Source of the DNA: Streptomyces tailanensis
GTDB taxonomy: Bacteria > Actinomycetota > Actinomycetes > Streptomycetales > Streptomycetaceae
Direction: 5' to 3'
Length of the DNA: 64,000 bases
NCBI RefSeq assembly: GCF_008386495.1
Contig: NZ_VTHJ01000015.1
Location: forward strand, 98,440 to 162,439
The notes below the pieces were generated by a model. The model saw only the letters and a program-made list of their open reading frames with translations. It was not told the DNA's origin and did not search any database. Both the position numbers and the translations under genes were made by a program. Of the stretch, positions 34,042 to 43,514 are shown piece after piece; the first letter of the stretch is position 1, and each line of letters opens with the position of its first letter.

Positions 34042-35148
34042 TTACCTCTCCGTGGCCGCAAGCTGGCCGCACGCCCCGTCGATCTCCTGCCCCCGGGTGT
34101 CCCGGACGGTCACCGGCACCCCGTGGGCGGCGATGGCCTCCACGAACGCCTTCTCGTCCTCGGGCCGCGAGGCGGTCCACTTCGAGCCGGGGGTCGGGTT
34201 CAGCGGAATGAGATTGACGTGCACGGGCTTGCCCTTGAGCAGCCGCCCGAGCCGGTCACCGCGCCACGCCTGGTCGTTGATGTCCCGGATCAGCGCGTAC
34301 TCGATGGACAGCCGGCGCCCGGACTTGGCCGCGTACTCCCACCCGGCGTCCAGCACCTCGCGCACCTTCCACCGCGTGTTCACCGGTACGAGGGTGTCGC
34401 GCAGCTCGTCGTCCGGCGCGTGCAGCGAGATCGCGAGCCGGCACTTGAACCCCTCGTCGGCGAACCGGTGGATGGCCGGCACGAGCCCGACCGTCGACAC
34501 CGTGATCCCACGCTGCGAGAGTCCGAGCCCGTCCGGCTCGGGATCGGTGAGCCGCCGAATCGCCCCGACCACCCGGTTGTAATTGGCGAGCGGCTCTCCC
34601 ATCCCCATGAAGACGATGTTGGAAAGCCGCGCGGGCCCACCGGGAATCTCCCCGTCCCGGAGTGCCCGCATCCCATCGACGATCTGGTGGACGATCTCGG
34701 CGGTGGACAGATTCCGGTCGAGCCCAGCCTGCCCGGTCGCACAGAACGGGCAGTTCATCCCGCACCCCGCCTGCGAGCTGATGCACATGGTGACCCGGTC
34801 CGGGTACCGCATCAGCACCGACTCGACGAGCGTCCCGTCGAACAGCCGCCACAGCGTCTTGCGGGTGGTCTCCTGGTCGGTCGACAGATGCCGTACGACC
34901 GTCATCAGCTCCGGAAGCAGCGCCTCCTGGAGCTTCGTGCGCGCACCCGCGGGAATGTCGGTCCACTGCTCCGGGGCGTGCGCGTACCGCGCGAAGTAGT
35001 GCTGCGAGAGCTGCTTGGCACGAAACGGCTTCTCACCGATCGCGGCGACAGCTTCCTTACGCTCCGCAGGCGAGAGATCGGCAAGATGCCGCGGCGGCTT
35101 CTTGGCTCCGCGGGGGGCGACGAACGTGAGTTCTCCGGGCTTAGGCAT
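34042..35148 (-). CDS. rlmN: 23S rRNA A2503 / tRNA methyltransferase RlmN
   Basis: A 368-residue radical-SAM enzyme with CxxxCxxC as CGMNCPFC, the conserved [24 protein letters not shown], and a C-terminal [15 protein letters not shown] carrying the second catalytic Cys. It makes 2-methyladenosine at 23S rRNA position 2503 and at tRNA A37. Length is usual. The stop lies close to the riboswitch of the next operon, on the same strand. Confidence 0.96.
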   Translation of the reverse strand: MPKPGELTFVAPRGAKKPPRHLADLSPAERKEAVAAIGEKPFRAKQLSQHYFARYAHAPEQWTDIPAGARTKLQEALLPELMTVVRHLSTDQETTRKTLWRLFDGTLVESVLMRYPDRVTMCISSQAGCGMNCPFCATGQAGLDRNLSTAEIVHQIVDGMRALRDGEIPGGPARLSNIVFMGMGEPLANYNRVVGAIRRLTDPEPDGLGLSQRGITVSTVGLVPAIHRFADEGFKCRLAISLHAPDDELRDTLVPVNTRWKVREVLDAGWEYAAKSGRRLSIEYALIRDINDQAWRGDRLGRLLKGKPVHVNLIPLNPTPGSKWTASRPEDEKAFVEAIAAHGVPVTVRDTRGQEIDGACGQLAATER

Positions 35149-35199
35149 GGCCGTACCAGTGTCGCAGATCCACTGGTGTGACCCGGGCCGGCCAGGAGG

Positions 35200-35376
35200 T
35201 CAGAAGATTCCGCCCACCACACCCACGATCCACGCACCGTAGTTCTTCCAGCGATGGGACATACGGCAGTACAGCCGCGGCTTGCGCCGTCCCGCCTGGT
35301 CGATGAGCACCTCGCACCAGCGGCAGGGCAGATCGCCGTGGTATCTGCCGTCGTCGCCCACCCGCGCTCGCCCCAT
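35200..35376 (-). CDS. 58-residue protein with zinc-binding Cys motif
   Basis: The frame ATG-TGA encodes MGRARVGDDGRYHGDLPCRW and goes on with CEVLIDQAGRRKPRLYCRMS, ending in a hydrophobic IVGVVGGIF. CRWCEVLI...RLYC resembles the small zinc-ribbon sequences CxxCG-RGRPRxYC common in actinobacteria, with a His in place of the fourth Cys. It lies between the SRPBCC and rlmN genes on the same strand. The function is unknown. GAGTCGATAAAG lies upstream but no strong ribosome site is seen. Confidence 0.6.
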   Translation of the reverse strand: MGRARVGDDGRYHGDLPCRWCEVLIDQAGRRKPRLYCRMSHRWKNYGAWIVGVVGGIF

Positions 35377-35411
35377 GAGCGCGGACTTTATCGACTCACC
35401 GAACAGGCGGT

Positions 35412-35861
35412 CTACGCGACGGGGTGCTCCAGCCTGTCCTTGAGGTGCTGCTCGTTGCGCGGCAGTTCCTTGCGGATCTGGGGGCGGACGACGAGGGGGA
35501 CGAGGGCCTTGCCGATACCCCTGCCCTCGAAGCCGACCTCCATGGTCACGCGGGAGCGACGGCCGTCGTCGAGCGGGGTGATCTCACCGTGCACATGGGC
35601 GCGGACGGGCCCGTCGATGCCCTGCAGGCCCCAGACCCGGGGCGGCTCGTACTCGGTGAGCTGCATGGTCATCGGGATGTCCCGGCGGCCGATGTGCCGG
35701 GTGATGCGCAGCCGGGAGCCGACACCGACCGGCTCGGCGTCGAGCTGCTCCGTCGAGACCGCGCTCTCCTGCCATTCGGGGAGGTGGGAGAACTCGGTGA
35801 TGTACGCCCAGGCCTCCTCCGGGCGGCAGTCGATGTCGATCGATTTACGGATGTCGGACAT
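35412..35861 (-). CDS. SRPBCC (START-like) family protein
   Basis: The 149-residue protein fits a single SRPBCC domain: an N-terminal SIDIDCRPEEAWAYITEFSHLPEW, central strands, and a long C-terminal helix RPQIRKELPRNEQHLKDRLE. These proteins form a deep hydrophobic cavity for lipids or aromatic compounds. No ligand can be named. The ATG follows AAAGGGGGCGGG. The next gene is the small zinc-motif protein, 35 bases away. Confidence 0.9.
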   Translation of the reverse strand: MSDIRKSIDIDCRPEEAWAYITEFSHLPEWQESAVSTEQLDAEPVGVGSRLRITRHIGRRDIPMTMQLTEYEPPRVWGLQGIDGPVRAHVHGEITPLDDGRRSRVTMEVGFEGRGIGKALVPLVVRPQIRKELPRNEQHLKDRLEHPVA

Positions 35862-35948
35862 GAAGCCCGCCCCCTTTCAGGGCGATCCCCCCTGTAAGGG
35901 CCTCCACGAGAATCGTCCCACCGGACCACTTGCGGGTCCACGGCAAGA

Positions 35949-35976
35949 AGCCCCCGCCCGGAAAAGGACGGGGGCT
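35949..35976. terminator. Hairpin after cdsA
   Basis: AGCCCCCG and CGGGGGCT are perfect arms with a 12-base, partly A-rich loop. It lies 27 bases after the cdsA stop on the same side. Confidence 0.75.
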
Positions 35977-36002
35977 CACTCACATCGCGTGGTACGAGCC
36001 CG

Positions 36003-37130
36003 TCAGCCCGAGCCCACGAACAGCACCAGCAACAACCACACCACCGGCGCCGTGGGCAGCAACGAGTCCAGCCGGTCCATGATGCCGCCGTGGCCCGGCA
36101 GCAAGGTGCCCATGTCCTTGATGCCGAGGTCCCGCTTGATCATGGACTCGCCGAGGTCACCGAGTGTGGCGCTGGCGGCGACGGCGAGGCCGAGGAGCAG
36201 GCCCTGCCACCAGGTGCCGTCGTCGATGACGAACTGCATGAGCAGCGCGCCCGCGACCATGGCGAAGGCGATCGCGCCGAGCAGGCCCTCGCGGGTCTTG
36301 CCGGGGCTGATGCGCGGGGCGAGCTTGTGCGTGCCGAAGCGCCAGCCGACTGCGTACGCGCCCGTGTCGCTGACGACCGTCAGCACCAGGAACACGAGGA
36401 CCCGCTGCGGTCCGTCGTCGGCGGTGAGCATCAGCGCGACGAACGTCGCCAGGAACGGCACGTAGAAGGCCGCGAAGACCCCCGCGGTGACGTCCTTGAG
36501 ATAGTTTTCCGGCGGTTCCGTCATGCGCCAGACGAGGACGGCGAGCGCGGTGAGCGCCATGGCCACCCAGGCGCCCTCCGGCCCGCGCACATACCCGGCG
36601 ACGACCATCGCGGCCCCGCCGACCGCGAGCGGCACAAGAGGCGCGCTGATGCCCTTGCGCTCCTGCAGCCGTGAGGTGAGCTCCCAGAGCCCGACCACCA
36701 CGGCGACCGCTATGACGCCGACGAAGACGGCCTTGACGATGAACAGCGACGCGACGATGACCGCGCCGAGCCCGACGCCCACCCCTATGGCGGCGCTCAG
36801 ATCACGGCCCGCGCTCTTCTTCTGCGGGGCGGGCTGAGGGGCGTCGTGCATGGGCTCCGGCTTCTGCGGCATCTCCCCGTAGGGATGCGCCGACGGCGTC
36901 TCGTCGCGGAACAGGGGGCCGGCCGGCCGAGCGGCCCCCCGGTCGTCGTCCTGGTTCCCGCCATGCGCGGGTACGTCGGGCACGATGGGCATGGGCTGAG
37001 TCTGCATCGGATGCCGAGCCTCAGGCGCATCGTATGCCGGACCTGCCGGGGCATGCCCCTGGACAGGTCCCCGGTCGGTCGGCGCCCAGTACCCGGCTTG
37101 TGGCGGCGCGCCCCAGGATGAGTCGTTCAT
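36003..37130 (-). CDS. cdsA: Phosphatidate cytidylyltransferase
   Basis: The 375-residue membrane enzyme makes CDP-diacylglycerol from phosphatidate and CTP. The signature SDTGAYAVGWRFGTHKLAPRISPGKTREG and the C-terminal KDMGTLLPGHGGIMDRLDSL are complete. A Pro/Gln-rich 110-residue cytoplasmic extension precedes the eight or so membrane segments, a feature of actinobacterial forms. Its ATG overlaps the frr stop as ATGA. Confidence 0.95.
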   Translation of the reverse strand: MNDSSWGAPPQAGYWAPTDRGPVQGHAPAGPAYDAPEARHPMQTQPMPIVPDVPAHGGNQDDDRGAARPAGPLFRDETPSAHPYGEMPQKPEPMHDAPQPAPQKKSAGRDLSAAIGVGVGLGAVIVASLFIVKAVFVGVIAVAVVVGLWELTSRLQERKGISAPLVPLAVGGAAMVVAGYVRGPEGAWVAMALTALAVLVWRMTEPPENYLKDVTAGVFAAFYVPFLATFVALMLTADDGPQRVLVFLVLTVVSDTGAYAVGWRFGTHKLAPRISPGKTREGLLGAIAFAMVAGALLMQFVIDDGTWWQGLLLGLAVAASATLGDLGESMIKRDLGIKDMGTLLPGHGGIMDRLDSLLPTAPVVWLLLVLFVGSG

Positions 37131-37690
37131 CAGACCTCGAGGAGCTCCGCTTCCTTGTGCTTGAGCAGCTCGTCCACCTGGGCGACGTACTTCGCGGTGG
37201 TGTCGTCGAGCTCCTTCTCCGCACGGCGGCCCTCGTCCTCGCCGACCTCGCCGTCCTTGACGAGCTTGTCGATGGCGTCCTTGGCCTTGCGGCGCACGGA
37301 ACGGATCGAGACCTTGGCGTCCTCGCCCTTGGTCTTGGCGACCTTGATGTAGTCGCGGCGGCGCTCCTCGGTGAGCTCGGGGAACACCACCCGGATGATG
37401 TTGCCGTCGTTGCTCGGGTTGACGCCCAGGTCGGAGTCGCGGATCGCCTGCTCGATATTGCGCAGGGCGGTCTTGTCGAACGGGGTCACAACGGCCATGC
37501 GGGGCTCCGGCACCGAGAACGAGGCCAGCTGGTTGATCGGTGTCAGCGCACCGTAGTAGTCGGCCACGATCTTGTTGAACATCGCCGGGTGCGCACGGCC
37601 GGTGCGGATCGCGGCGAAGTCATCCTTGGCGACCACGACGGCCTTCTCCATCTTCTCCTCGGCCTCGAGGAGGGTCTCTTCGATCACCAC
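37130..37690 (-). CDS. frr: Ribosome recycling factor
   Basis: The 186-residue factor has the RRF signatures [13 protein letters not shown] and the C-terminal [15 protein letters not shown]. It releases ribosomes from mRNA with EF-G. Two adjacent GTG codons at 37690 and 37687 could start it after GCAGGAG. It is linked to cdsA and follows pyrH by 154 bases. Confidence 0.97.
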   Translation of the reverse strand: MVIEETLLEAEEKMEKAVVVAKDDFAAIRTGRAHPAMFNKIVADYYGALTPINQLASFSVPEPRMAVVTPFDKTALRNIEQAIRDSDLGVNPSNDGNIIRVVFPELTEERRRDYIKVAKTKGEDAKVSIRSVRRKAKDAIDKLVKDGEVGEDEGRRAEKELDDTTAKYVAQVDELLKHKEAELLEV

Positions 37691-37844
37691 TTGCTCCTGC
37701 GTGTCTTGAGTAGGCCCGGCTGCTGTTCATTGGTCACGTCGGCGGCCGGCTGCGTCGCGTCTTATTCCTGCACGGTTCCCGACCGGCAGGACATTGTCCA
37801 TCCCCCGGTCAGGCTCCGTCCCCCGGGCAGGGGGAAGGACCCGG

Positions 37845-38603
37845 TCAGGCCCCGCTTCCCTGATCACCCACGAGAGTGCCGATCTTCTCACCCTTGACGG
37901 CCCGCGCGATATTGCCCTCCTTGAGAAGCTCGAACACGAGGATCGGAAGCTTGTTGTCGCGGCAGAGGGTGACGGCGGTGGCGTCGGCGACCTTGAGTTC
38001 GCGGGTGATGACCTCGCCGTAGCCGAGGGAGTCGAACTTGACCGCGTCCGGGTTGGTCTTGGGGTCGGAGTCGTAGACCCCGTCCACGCCGTTCTTGCCC
38101 ATCAGCAGCGCCTCGGCGTCGATCTCCAGAGCGCGCTGGGCGGCGGTGGTGTCGGTGGAGAAGTACGGCATGCCCATACCGGCGCCGAAAATAACCACGC
38201 GGCCCTTCTGGAGGTGGCGCACGGCGCGCAGCGGGATGTACGGCTCGGCGACCTGGCCCATGGTGATGGCGGTCTGGACCCGGCTGTCGATGCCCTCCTT
38301 CTCCAGGAAGTCCTGGAGGGCGAGGCAGTTCATGACCGTGCCGAGCATGCCCATGTAGTCCGAACGGGCCCGGTCCATGCCGCGCTGCTGGAGTTCGGCG
38401 CCGCGGAAGAAGTTGCCGCCGCCGATGACGACCGCGATCTCTGCTCCGTCGCGTACGACGGCCGCGATCTCCCGGGCGATGGCGTGCACCACGTCAGGGT
38501 CGACGCCGAGGCCACCGCCCCCGGAGAACGCCTCTCCGGACAGCTTCAGCAGATACCGGCCGCGTACTTTGCCGTCGTCGCTCTTCTCGGGCTTGGTGGT
38601 CAT
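37845..38603 (-). CDS. pyrH: UMP kinase
   Basis: A 252-residue amino-acid-kinase-fold enzyme with [21 protein letters not shown], and the central [17 protein letters not shown]. It phosphorylates UMP to UDP. The bacterial type is allosterically controlled by GTP and UTP. It follows tsf after a terminator, so a separate promoter is likely for pyrH-frr-cdsA. Confidence 0.97.
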   Translation of the reverse strand: MTTKPEKSDDGKVRGRYLLKLSGEAFSGGGGLGVDPDVVHAIAREIAAVVRDGAEIAVVIGGGNFFRGAELQQRGMDRARSDYMGMLGTVMNCLALQDFLEKEGIDSRVQTAITMGQVAEPYIPLRAVRHLQKGRVVIFGAGMGMPYFSTDTTAAQRALEIDAEALLMGKNGVDGVYDSDPKTNPDAVKFDSLGYGEVITRELKVADATAVTLCRDNKLPILVFELLKEGNIARAVKGEKIGTLVGDQGSGA

Positions 38604-38641
38604 GGAGATCTCGCCTCATTTACGTGTCGCACATACGAAGA

Positions 38642-38691
38642 AGGCCATTGCCGGTGGGGTGGTGTTCGCAACCCATGCTCGGCAATGGCCT
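38642..38691. terminator. Hairpin between tsf and pyrH
   Basis: Twelve-base perfect arms AGGCCATTGCCG and CGGCAATGGCCT surround a 26-base region. It is a probable terminator for rpsB-tsf, or an attenuator before pyrH. Confidence 0.7.
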
Positions 38692-38799
38692 CCTCGTCAG
38701 ATCTGCTGTCGTCCGTCACGCGTCACGCGCGCACGTGGCGGCATACGCGAACGACTGCACTCGACCCTATCGGGGCCGGGTGCCGGTCGTGCAACGGAC

Positions 38800-39636
38800 T
38801 CAGATGCCGACCTTGATGCGCGTGAAGCGCTTCAGGGTGACACCGGCCTCGTCCAGGACCTTCTGGACCGACTTCTTGTTGTCCAGCGCGTACGGCTGGC
38901 CGAGCAGCGTGGCGTCCTTGAAGAAGCCGTTGAGGCGACCCTCGACGATCTTCGGCAGGGCGGCCTCGGGCTTGCCCTCGGCGCGGGTGGTCTCCTCGGC
39001 GACGCGGCGCTCGGACTCGACGACCTCGGCCGGCACGTCCTCCTTGGAGAGGTACTTCGGCGCGAAGGCGGCGATGTGCTGCGCGACACCCTTGGCGAGC
39101 TCGGCGTCGGCCTTGTCCAGCTCGACCAGGACACCGATCTGCGGGGGCAGGTCGGGCATGGTGCGGTGCATGTAGGCGAAGACGAAGCCGTCGGCGAACT
39201 GCGCGAAGCGGTCCAGGACGATCTTCTCGCCGAGGTTGGCGTTGGCCTCGTCGACGTACGCCTGGACGGTCTTGCCGGCCTCGATCTCGGAGGCGAGCAG
39301 GGCGTCGAGGTCGGCCGGGGAGGTCTTGGCGACGTGCTCGGCGATCGCGGCGGCGGCGGCCTGGAACTTCTCGCCCTTGGCGACGAAGTCCGTCTCGCAC
39401 TTCAGCTCGACCAGGACACCGGAGGTGTTGTCGTCGGCGATGAGGGAGACCACGGCGCCGTTCTCGGCGGAGCGGCCCTCGCGCTTGGCGACGCCCTTCT
39501 GGCCCTTGATGCGCAGGGCCTCGACGGCCTTGTCGACGTTGCCCTCGGCCTCGTCCAGCGCCTTCTTGCAGTCCATCATGCCGGCGCCGGTGAGCTCGCG
39601 GAGCTTCTTGACGTCGGCGGCGGTGTAGTTCGCCAT
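38800..39636 (-). CDS. tsf: Elongation factor Ts
   Basis: The 278-residue EF-Ts begins ANYTAADVKKLRELTGAGMMDCKKAL, the Tu-binding UBA-like domain, followed by ELKCETDFVAK. It exchanges GDP for GTP on EF-Tu. Length and order after rpsB are standard. Confidence 0.97.
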   Translation of the reverse strand: MANYTAADVKKLRELTGAGMMDCKKALDEAEGNVDKAVEALRIKGQKGVAKREGRSAENGAVVSLIADDNTSGVLVELKCETDFVAKGEKFQAAAAAIAEHVAKTSPADLDALLASEIEAGKTVQAYVDEANANLGEKIVLDRFAQFADGFVFAYMHRTMPDLPPQIGVLVELDKADAELAKGVAQHIAAFAPKYLSKEDVPAEVVESERRVAEETTRAEGKPEAALPKIVEGRLNGFFKDATLLGQPYALDNKKSVQKVLDEAGVTLKRFTRIKVGI

Positions 39637-39735
39637 GATCTGTGAATCTCTTCTCGGAGTTCGAAGTCTCGAAGTCGGCGTCCGCCGCCGCGCGTAGGGC
39701 GGGCGCCCGCCGAAGATCTACGGGCTGTGGGTGAA

Positions 39736-39766
39736 CGGCGGGTGGCGCGGTCGGCGCCACCCGCCG
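39736..39766. terminator. Hairpin between rpsB and tsf
   Basis: Thirteen-base perfect arms CGGCGGGTGGCGC and GCGCCACCCGCCG with a five-base loop. It probably lowers read-through from rpsB into tsf. Confidence 0.75.
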
Positions 39767-39795
39767 TCATGTCGACAGCCGTACGACCGTGAAGG

Positions 39796-40704
39796 TCAGG
39801 CCTGCTCGGCGTCCGCGGCCGGAGCCTCGGCGGCAGGGGCCTCGGCCTCGGCAGCGGCCTCAGCGGGGGCCTCAGCCGGAGCCTCGGCGGCAGCCGGAGC
39901 CTCAGCGGCGGCCGGGGCCTCCTCGGCCTTCTTCTCGCCCTCGAGCAGGTCGCGCTCCCACTCGGCCAGCGGCTCGCCCGCGGCCTTCTCGCCCTTGTCG
40001 CCGGTGGCGACGCCGGAGCGGGCGATAAGGCCCTCGGCGACGGCGTCGGCGATCACACGGGTGAGCAGGGTGACGGAGCGGATCGCGTCGTCGTTGCCCG
40101 GGATCTTGTAGTCGACCTCGTCGGGGTCGCAGTTGGTGTCGAGGATGGCGACGACCGGGATGTTGAGCTTCCGGGCCTCGCCGACCGCGATGTGCTCCTT
40201 CTTGGTGTCCACGATCCAGACGGCGCTGGGCACCTTCTGCATCTCGCGGATGCCGCCGAGGGTCTTCTCCAGCTTGGCCTTCTCACGCGAGAGGACCAGG
40301 AGCTCCTTCTTGGTCAGACCCGACGAGGCGACGTCCTCGAAGTCGATCTGCTCAAGCTCCTTGAGGCGCTGCAGACGCTTGTAGACGGTCGAGAAGTTGG
40401 TGAGCATGCCGCCCAGCCAGCGCTGGTTGACGTAGGGCATGCCGACACGGGTGGCCTGCTCGGCGATGGCCTCCTGCGCCTGCTTCTTCGTGCCGACGAA
40501 CATGACCGTGCCGCCGTGGGCGACGGTCTCCTTGACGAACTCGTAGGCGCGGTCGATGTACGACAGCGACTGGAGCAGGTCGATGATGTAGATGCCGTTG
40601 CGCTCGGTGAAGATGAAGCGCTTCATCTTCGGGTTCCAGCGACGGGTCTGGTGACCGAAGTGGACGCCGCTTTCCAGCAGCTCCCGCATCGTGACGACGG
40701 CCAT
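39796..40704 (-). CDS. rpsB: 30S ribosomal protein S2
   Basis: The 302-residue S2 begins [26 protein letters not shown] and is complete to ARSGV. The last 55 residues are an Ala/Glu/Pro-rich tail ([14 protein letters not shown] and similar), a Streptomyces trait that may be unstructured. The ATG at 40704 follows AAGGAGAA. About 270 bases without a gene lie upstream and should hold the promoter. Confidence 0.97.
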   Translation of the reverse strand: MAVVTMRELLESGVHFGHQTRRWNPKMKRFIFTERNGIYIIDLLQSLSYIDRAYEFVKETVAHGGTVMFVGTKKQAQEAIAEQATRVGMPYVNQRWLGGMLTNFSTVYKRLQRLKELEQIDFEDVASSGLTKKELLVLSREKAKLEKTLGGIREMQKVPSAVWIVDTKKEHIAVGEARKLNIPVVAILDTNCDPDEVDYKIPGNDDAIRSVTLLTRVIADAVAEGLIARSGVATGDKGEKAAGEPLAEWERDLLEGEKKAEEAPAAAEAPAAAEAPAEAPAEAAAEAEAPAAEAPAADAEQA

Positions 40705-40977
40705 GGCCGTTCTCCTTGAATTTCTCGGTTGTGCCGCGAGAACCGGACGGCTCCCGCGCCTGACGCCCGCGATGCGCCGTTGCCACAAAGGACCGAGGGG
40801 CGCTGATACGGACCACGGAAGGGCCTCGTACCGGGGCGTGCGAAGTCGACCCGGTGACCCGGATCGCCACCAGAAGTGTACGGGACCCACGAGGCCCCGG
40901 GTGACGCCGATATCCACAACCGGCGAGTACTCCACAGATCCCGGCCACGATCAGGCCATCCGCGGGACGCTTCCCGC

Positions 40978-41553
40978 ATGTCTGACGAGCGAACGAAACG
41001 ACTGGTGTGGATGTGGTCGGCGCTGCTGCTGTGCCTTGTGACGCTGCTCCTGATCACTCCGGCGGCAGGAGCGGGTACGGGATCGGGTCTTCGGAACGCC
41101 GAGGAGCCGGTACCCGCCCTCGGGCGCGCTTGGCCCGTGGGCCTCCGCCCCCCAGTGGTCCACTCCTGGGACCCGCCACCCACCCCCTACGCCAGAGGCC
41201 ACCGAGGCATCGACCTGTCCGCCCCCGCCGGCTCCCCGGTGCGAGCGGTCGCCCCCGGCCGCGTGTCCTTCGCCGGCCGCGTGGCAGGTCGAGGAGTCAT
41301 CGCGATCGAACTGACCAACACGGGCGCCCCGCCCCTGCGCACGACCTACGAACCGGTACGGGCGTCCGTGAAGAAGGGCGACGAGGTAGCTGCGGGCGAT
41401 GTCCTGGGCACCCTGGAAGCCTCCCCCTCCCACTGCCCGACGGCCTGCCTCCACTGGGGCCTACGCAGAGCGGACGCCTATCTGAACCCGCTGTCACTAC
41501 TGCCCCCGTGGCTCCTGAGACGGGGCCCATCACGTCTACTGCCGCTGTCATAG
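40978..41553 (+). CDS. M23-family metallopeptidase (LytM domain)
   Basis: The 191-residue protein has an N-terminal membrane segment or signal (WMWSALLLCLVTLLLITPAAGAG) and one LytM domain: GHRGIDLSAPAGSPVRAVAPG with metal ligands His and Asp, and CLHWGLR with the C-terminal His. Related proteins cut peptidoglycan cross-links or regulate amidases. The His pair is conserved as HxH is partly changed to LHW. It is divergent from rpsB, outside the cell by topology. Confidence 0.85.
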   Translation: MSDERTKRLVWMWSALLLCLVTLLLITPAAGAGTGSGLRNAEEPVPALGRAWPVGLRPPVVHSWDPPPTPYARGHRGIDLSAPAGSPVRAVAPGRVSFAGRVAGRGVIAIELTNTGAPPLRTTYEPVRASVKKGDEVAAGDVLGTLEASPSHCPTACLHWGLRRADAYLNPLSLLPPWLLRRGPSRLLPLS

Positions 41554-41672
41554 CTGCGGGCAGTCGTGCCGCTGGGGCGATGGGGGTACCTCCCGCTCGA
41601 GCGAAGCCGAGAGTGGGGGAGGGTGGGCGCAGCGGCACCCGGCAGGCGCCGGTGAGCGAAACCCACCCCGAG
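41553..41672. repeat. Dispersed intergenic repeat, copy 1, with nested insertion
   Basis: From ctgcgggcagtcgtgccgct to gcgccggtgagcgaaaccc this matches 54128-54202, but carries about 40 extra bases (around 41580-41622) after ctggggcg. The extra block has arms resembling a second Streptomyces-type repeat, tgggggtacctcccgctcg and gccgagagtggggga. GTGCCGCTG and CAGCGGCAC give the outer repeat a stem. Confidence 0.75.
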
Positions 41673-41710
41673 CTCAGCCCAAGACGCCGGGCGCCTCAAA
41701 GCAAGGGGGC

Positions 41711-42301
41711 TCAGCCCCGCACACCTCGGAGGGCCATCGAAACCGCCGCATCGGTGATCGCGGAGGGATCCTCGGCGGCCCCCAACTCGATCCGCCGCAC
41801 CGCCGCGTCCACAACGCCCTGCAACAACATCGCCGCCAACCGAGGCTCCGCATGCCCCAGCCCCCCGAGCGCCTCCACGATCATCGCGACGAGCCCACCA
41901 TGCGCGGCTCGGATCTTCTCCCGAGCCCCGGCATCCAACTCACTCGCCGAGATCGCGACCACAGCCCGATGCCGCCGGTCCCCGACCAGCTCCAGCTGCT
42001 TACGGACGTACGCCTCGACCTTGTCCTCGGCCCGATCGACCGCCGCCATCGCCGCCTCGACCTCGGCCGCCCACACCGGGAAGTCGACCTCGCACAGCTC
42101 CTCGACCACGGCGGCCCGCGACCGGAAGTACTCGTACACGGACGACCGCGCCAGCCCCGTGCACTCAGCGAGCGCCGGGAACGTCAACGCCTCCGTCCCA
42201 CCCTCGGACAACAAAGACCGAGCCGCGTCCAGCAGGGCGGCTCGCTGCATCGACCGGTGCTCGGCCACGGAGGCCGCTCGAATCCTTGGCACGTCAACCA
42301 C
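41711..42301 (-). CDS. TetR-family transcriptional regulator
   Basis: About 196 residues with an N-terminal helix-turn-helix: RAALLDAARSLLSEGGTEAL, then FPALAECTGLARSSVYEYFRSR. The C-terminal ligand domain is undefined. The GTG at 42301 or a GTG three codons later may start it. It sits between the M23 gene and whiG; the target is unclear. The frame continues upstream only as a shadow of whiG. Confidence 0.88.
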   Translation of the reverse strand: MVDVPRIRAASVAEHRSMQRAALLDAARSLLSEGGTEALTFPALAECTGLARSSVYEYFRSRAAVVEELCEVDFPVWAAEVEAAMAAVDRAEDKVEAYVRKQLELVGDRRHRAVVAISASELDAGAREKIRAAHGGLVAMIVEALGGLGHAEPRLAAMLLQGVVDAAVRRIELGAAEDPSAITDAAVSMALRGVRG

Positions 42302-42405
42302 TGTACGGACGGACCGCCGCTCACGGGAGACGCTTCCCCCGACCGGACCCACCAAGCACCGCCCAGCGCCACCGGGCGGCCCACATTCGGCCAGGTCAGA
42401 CCGGA

Positions 42406-43242
42406 TCAGCGGCCGAAACTCGCCAGCTTCGCCCGCAACTGCAGCACCGACTTGGTGTGGATCTGACTCACCCGGCTCTCGGTCACCCCCAGCACGTTCC
42501 CGATCTCGGCGAGCGTCAGCCCCTCGTAGTAGTACAGCGTGACGACGGTCTTTTCCCGCTCGGGCAGCGTGTTGATGGCCCGCGCCAGGAACCGCCGCAG
42601 CTCGCGGTCCTCGGCCACCTCGACCGGGTTGTCGGCGGCGGTGTCCTCCAGCGTGTCCATCAGACTGAGCCGGTCGCCGCCCTCTCCCCCGACGTGCAGC
42701 AACTCCTCCAGCGCCACCACATTGGCCAGCGACAACTGGCTGAAGACAGCGTGGAGTTCGTCGACCTGGATGCCCATCTCGGCGGCGACCTCGCCCTCGC
42801 TGGGAGTGCGTCTGAGCCGGGACTCCAGGGTCGCGTACGCCCGCTCCACGTTGCGGGCCTTCTGCCGCACCGAGCGGGGGATCCAGTCCAGCGCGCGCAG
42901 TTCGTCGATCATCGCGCCCCGGATCCGGGTGATCGCGTACGTCTCGAACTTGATCTCCCGGTCGATGTCGAACTTCTCGATCGCGTCGATGAGCCCGAAG
43001 ACCCCGGAGGAGACGAAGTCCGCCTGCTCGACATTGGCCGGCAGGCCGACGCTCACCCGGCCCGCGACGTACTTCACCAGGGGTGAGTAGTGGAGGATCA
43101 ACTGCTCGCGCAGCCGTTCGTCGCCCGTCGTCTTGTAGGTCCGCCACAGCTCGTCGAGTGTCGAGGGGGCGGGCGGGCGCACGGTGCCGCGAGCGGCGGA
43201 GGGTACCGCCGCCCGGTCAGACCCGGAGGTGTGCTGGGGCAT
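42406..43242 (-). CDS. whiG: RNA polymerase sigma factor WhiG
   Basis: The 278-residue sigma-28-type factor has region 2 ([46 protein letters not shown]), region 3, and region 4 ending [23 protein letters not shown]. In Streptomyces WhiG commits aerial hyphae to sporulation and is held by RsiG with cyclic-di-GMP. Length and neighbourhood match WhiG well. The ATG has no strong ribosome site: AAGGCGACGA precedes it. Confidence 0.96.
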   Translation of the reverse strand: MPQHTSGSDRAAVPSAARGTVRPPAPSTLDELWRTYKTTGDERLREQLILHYSPLVKYVAGRVSVGLPANVEQADFVSSGVFGLIDAIEKFDIDREIKFETYAITRIRGAMIDELRALDWIPRSVRQKARNVERAYATLESRLRRTPSEGEVAAEMGIQVDELHAVFSQLSLANVVALEELLHVGGEGGDRLSLMDTLEDTAADNPVEVAEDRELRRFLARAINTLPEREKTVVTLYYYEGLTLAEIGNVLGVTESRVSQIHTKSVLQLRAKLASFGR

Positions 43243-43514
43243 TCGTCGCCTTGTGCCGTTCTGCCGTGAACTGGGAGTGCCTGAGTGAGCTGTCGATCTG
43301 ATGTCGAGTTGCCTGTCCTGTGTCGGAATCCTCGTGAGCGTAGCGTGACTGGGGAGTCGCAGTGCGCGAAGAGCGAGGGATCGCCCGTGGGCAGATACGT
43401 TCCGCTGGCCGCCCGACGGTGTCACGACGGTCGCACTGTGTGATCGGCCCGGCACACGAACTGCTGGAAACCGCAAGGCCGTAGGCATTCCCCCGGACGG
43501 CCGAACACGCTCAG
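43243..43514. other. whiG upstream region
   Basis: No coding frame is evident in these 272 bases. It should contain the whiG promoter; no box close to consensus is obvious. Confidence 0.4.

Noticed and set aside
41007..42542. A 511-codon plus-strand frame over the M23 and TetR genes
   Set aside because: The translation has no family features, while the overlapping M23, TetR and whiG frames do.
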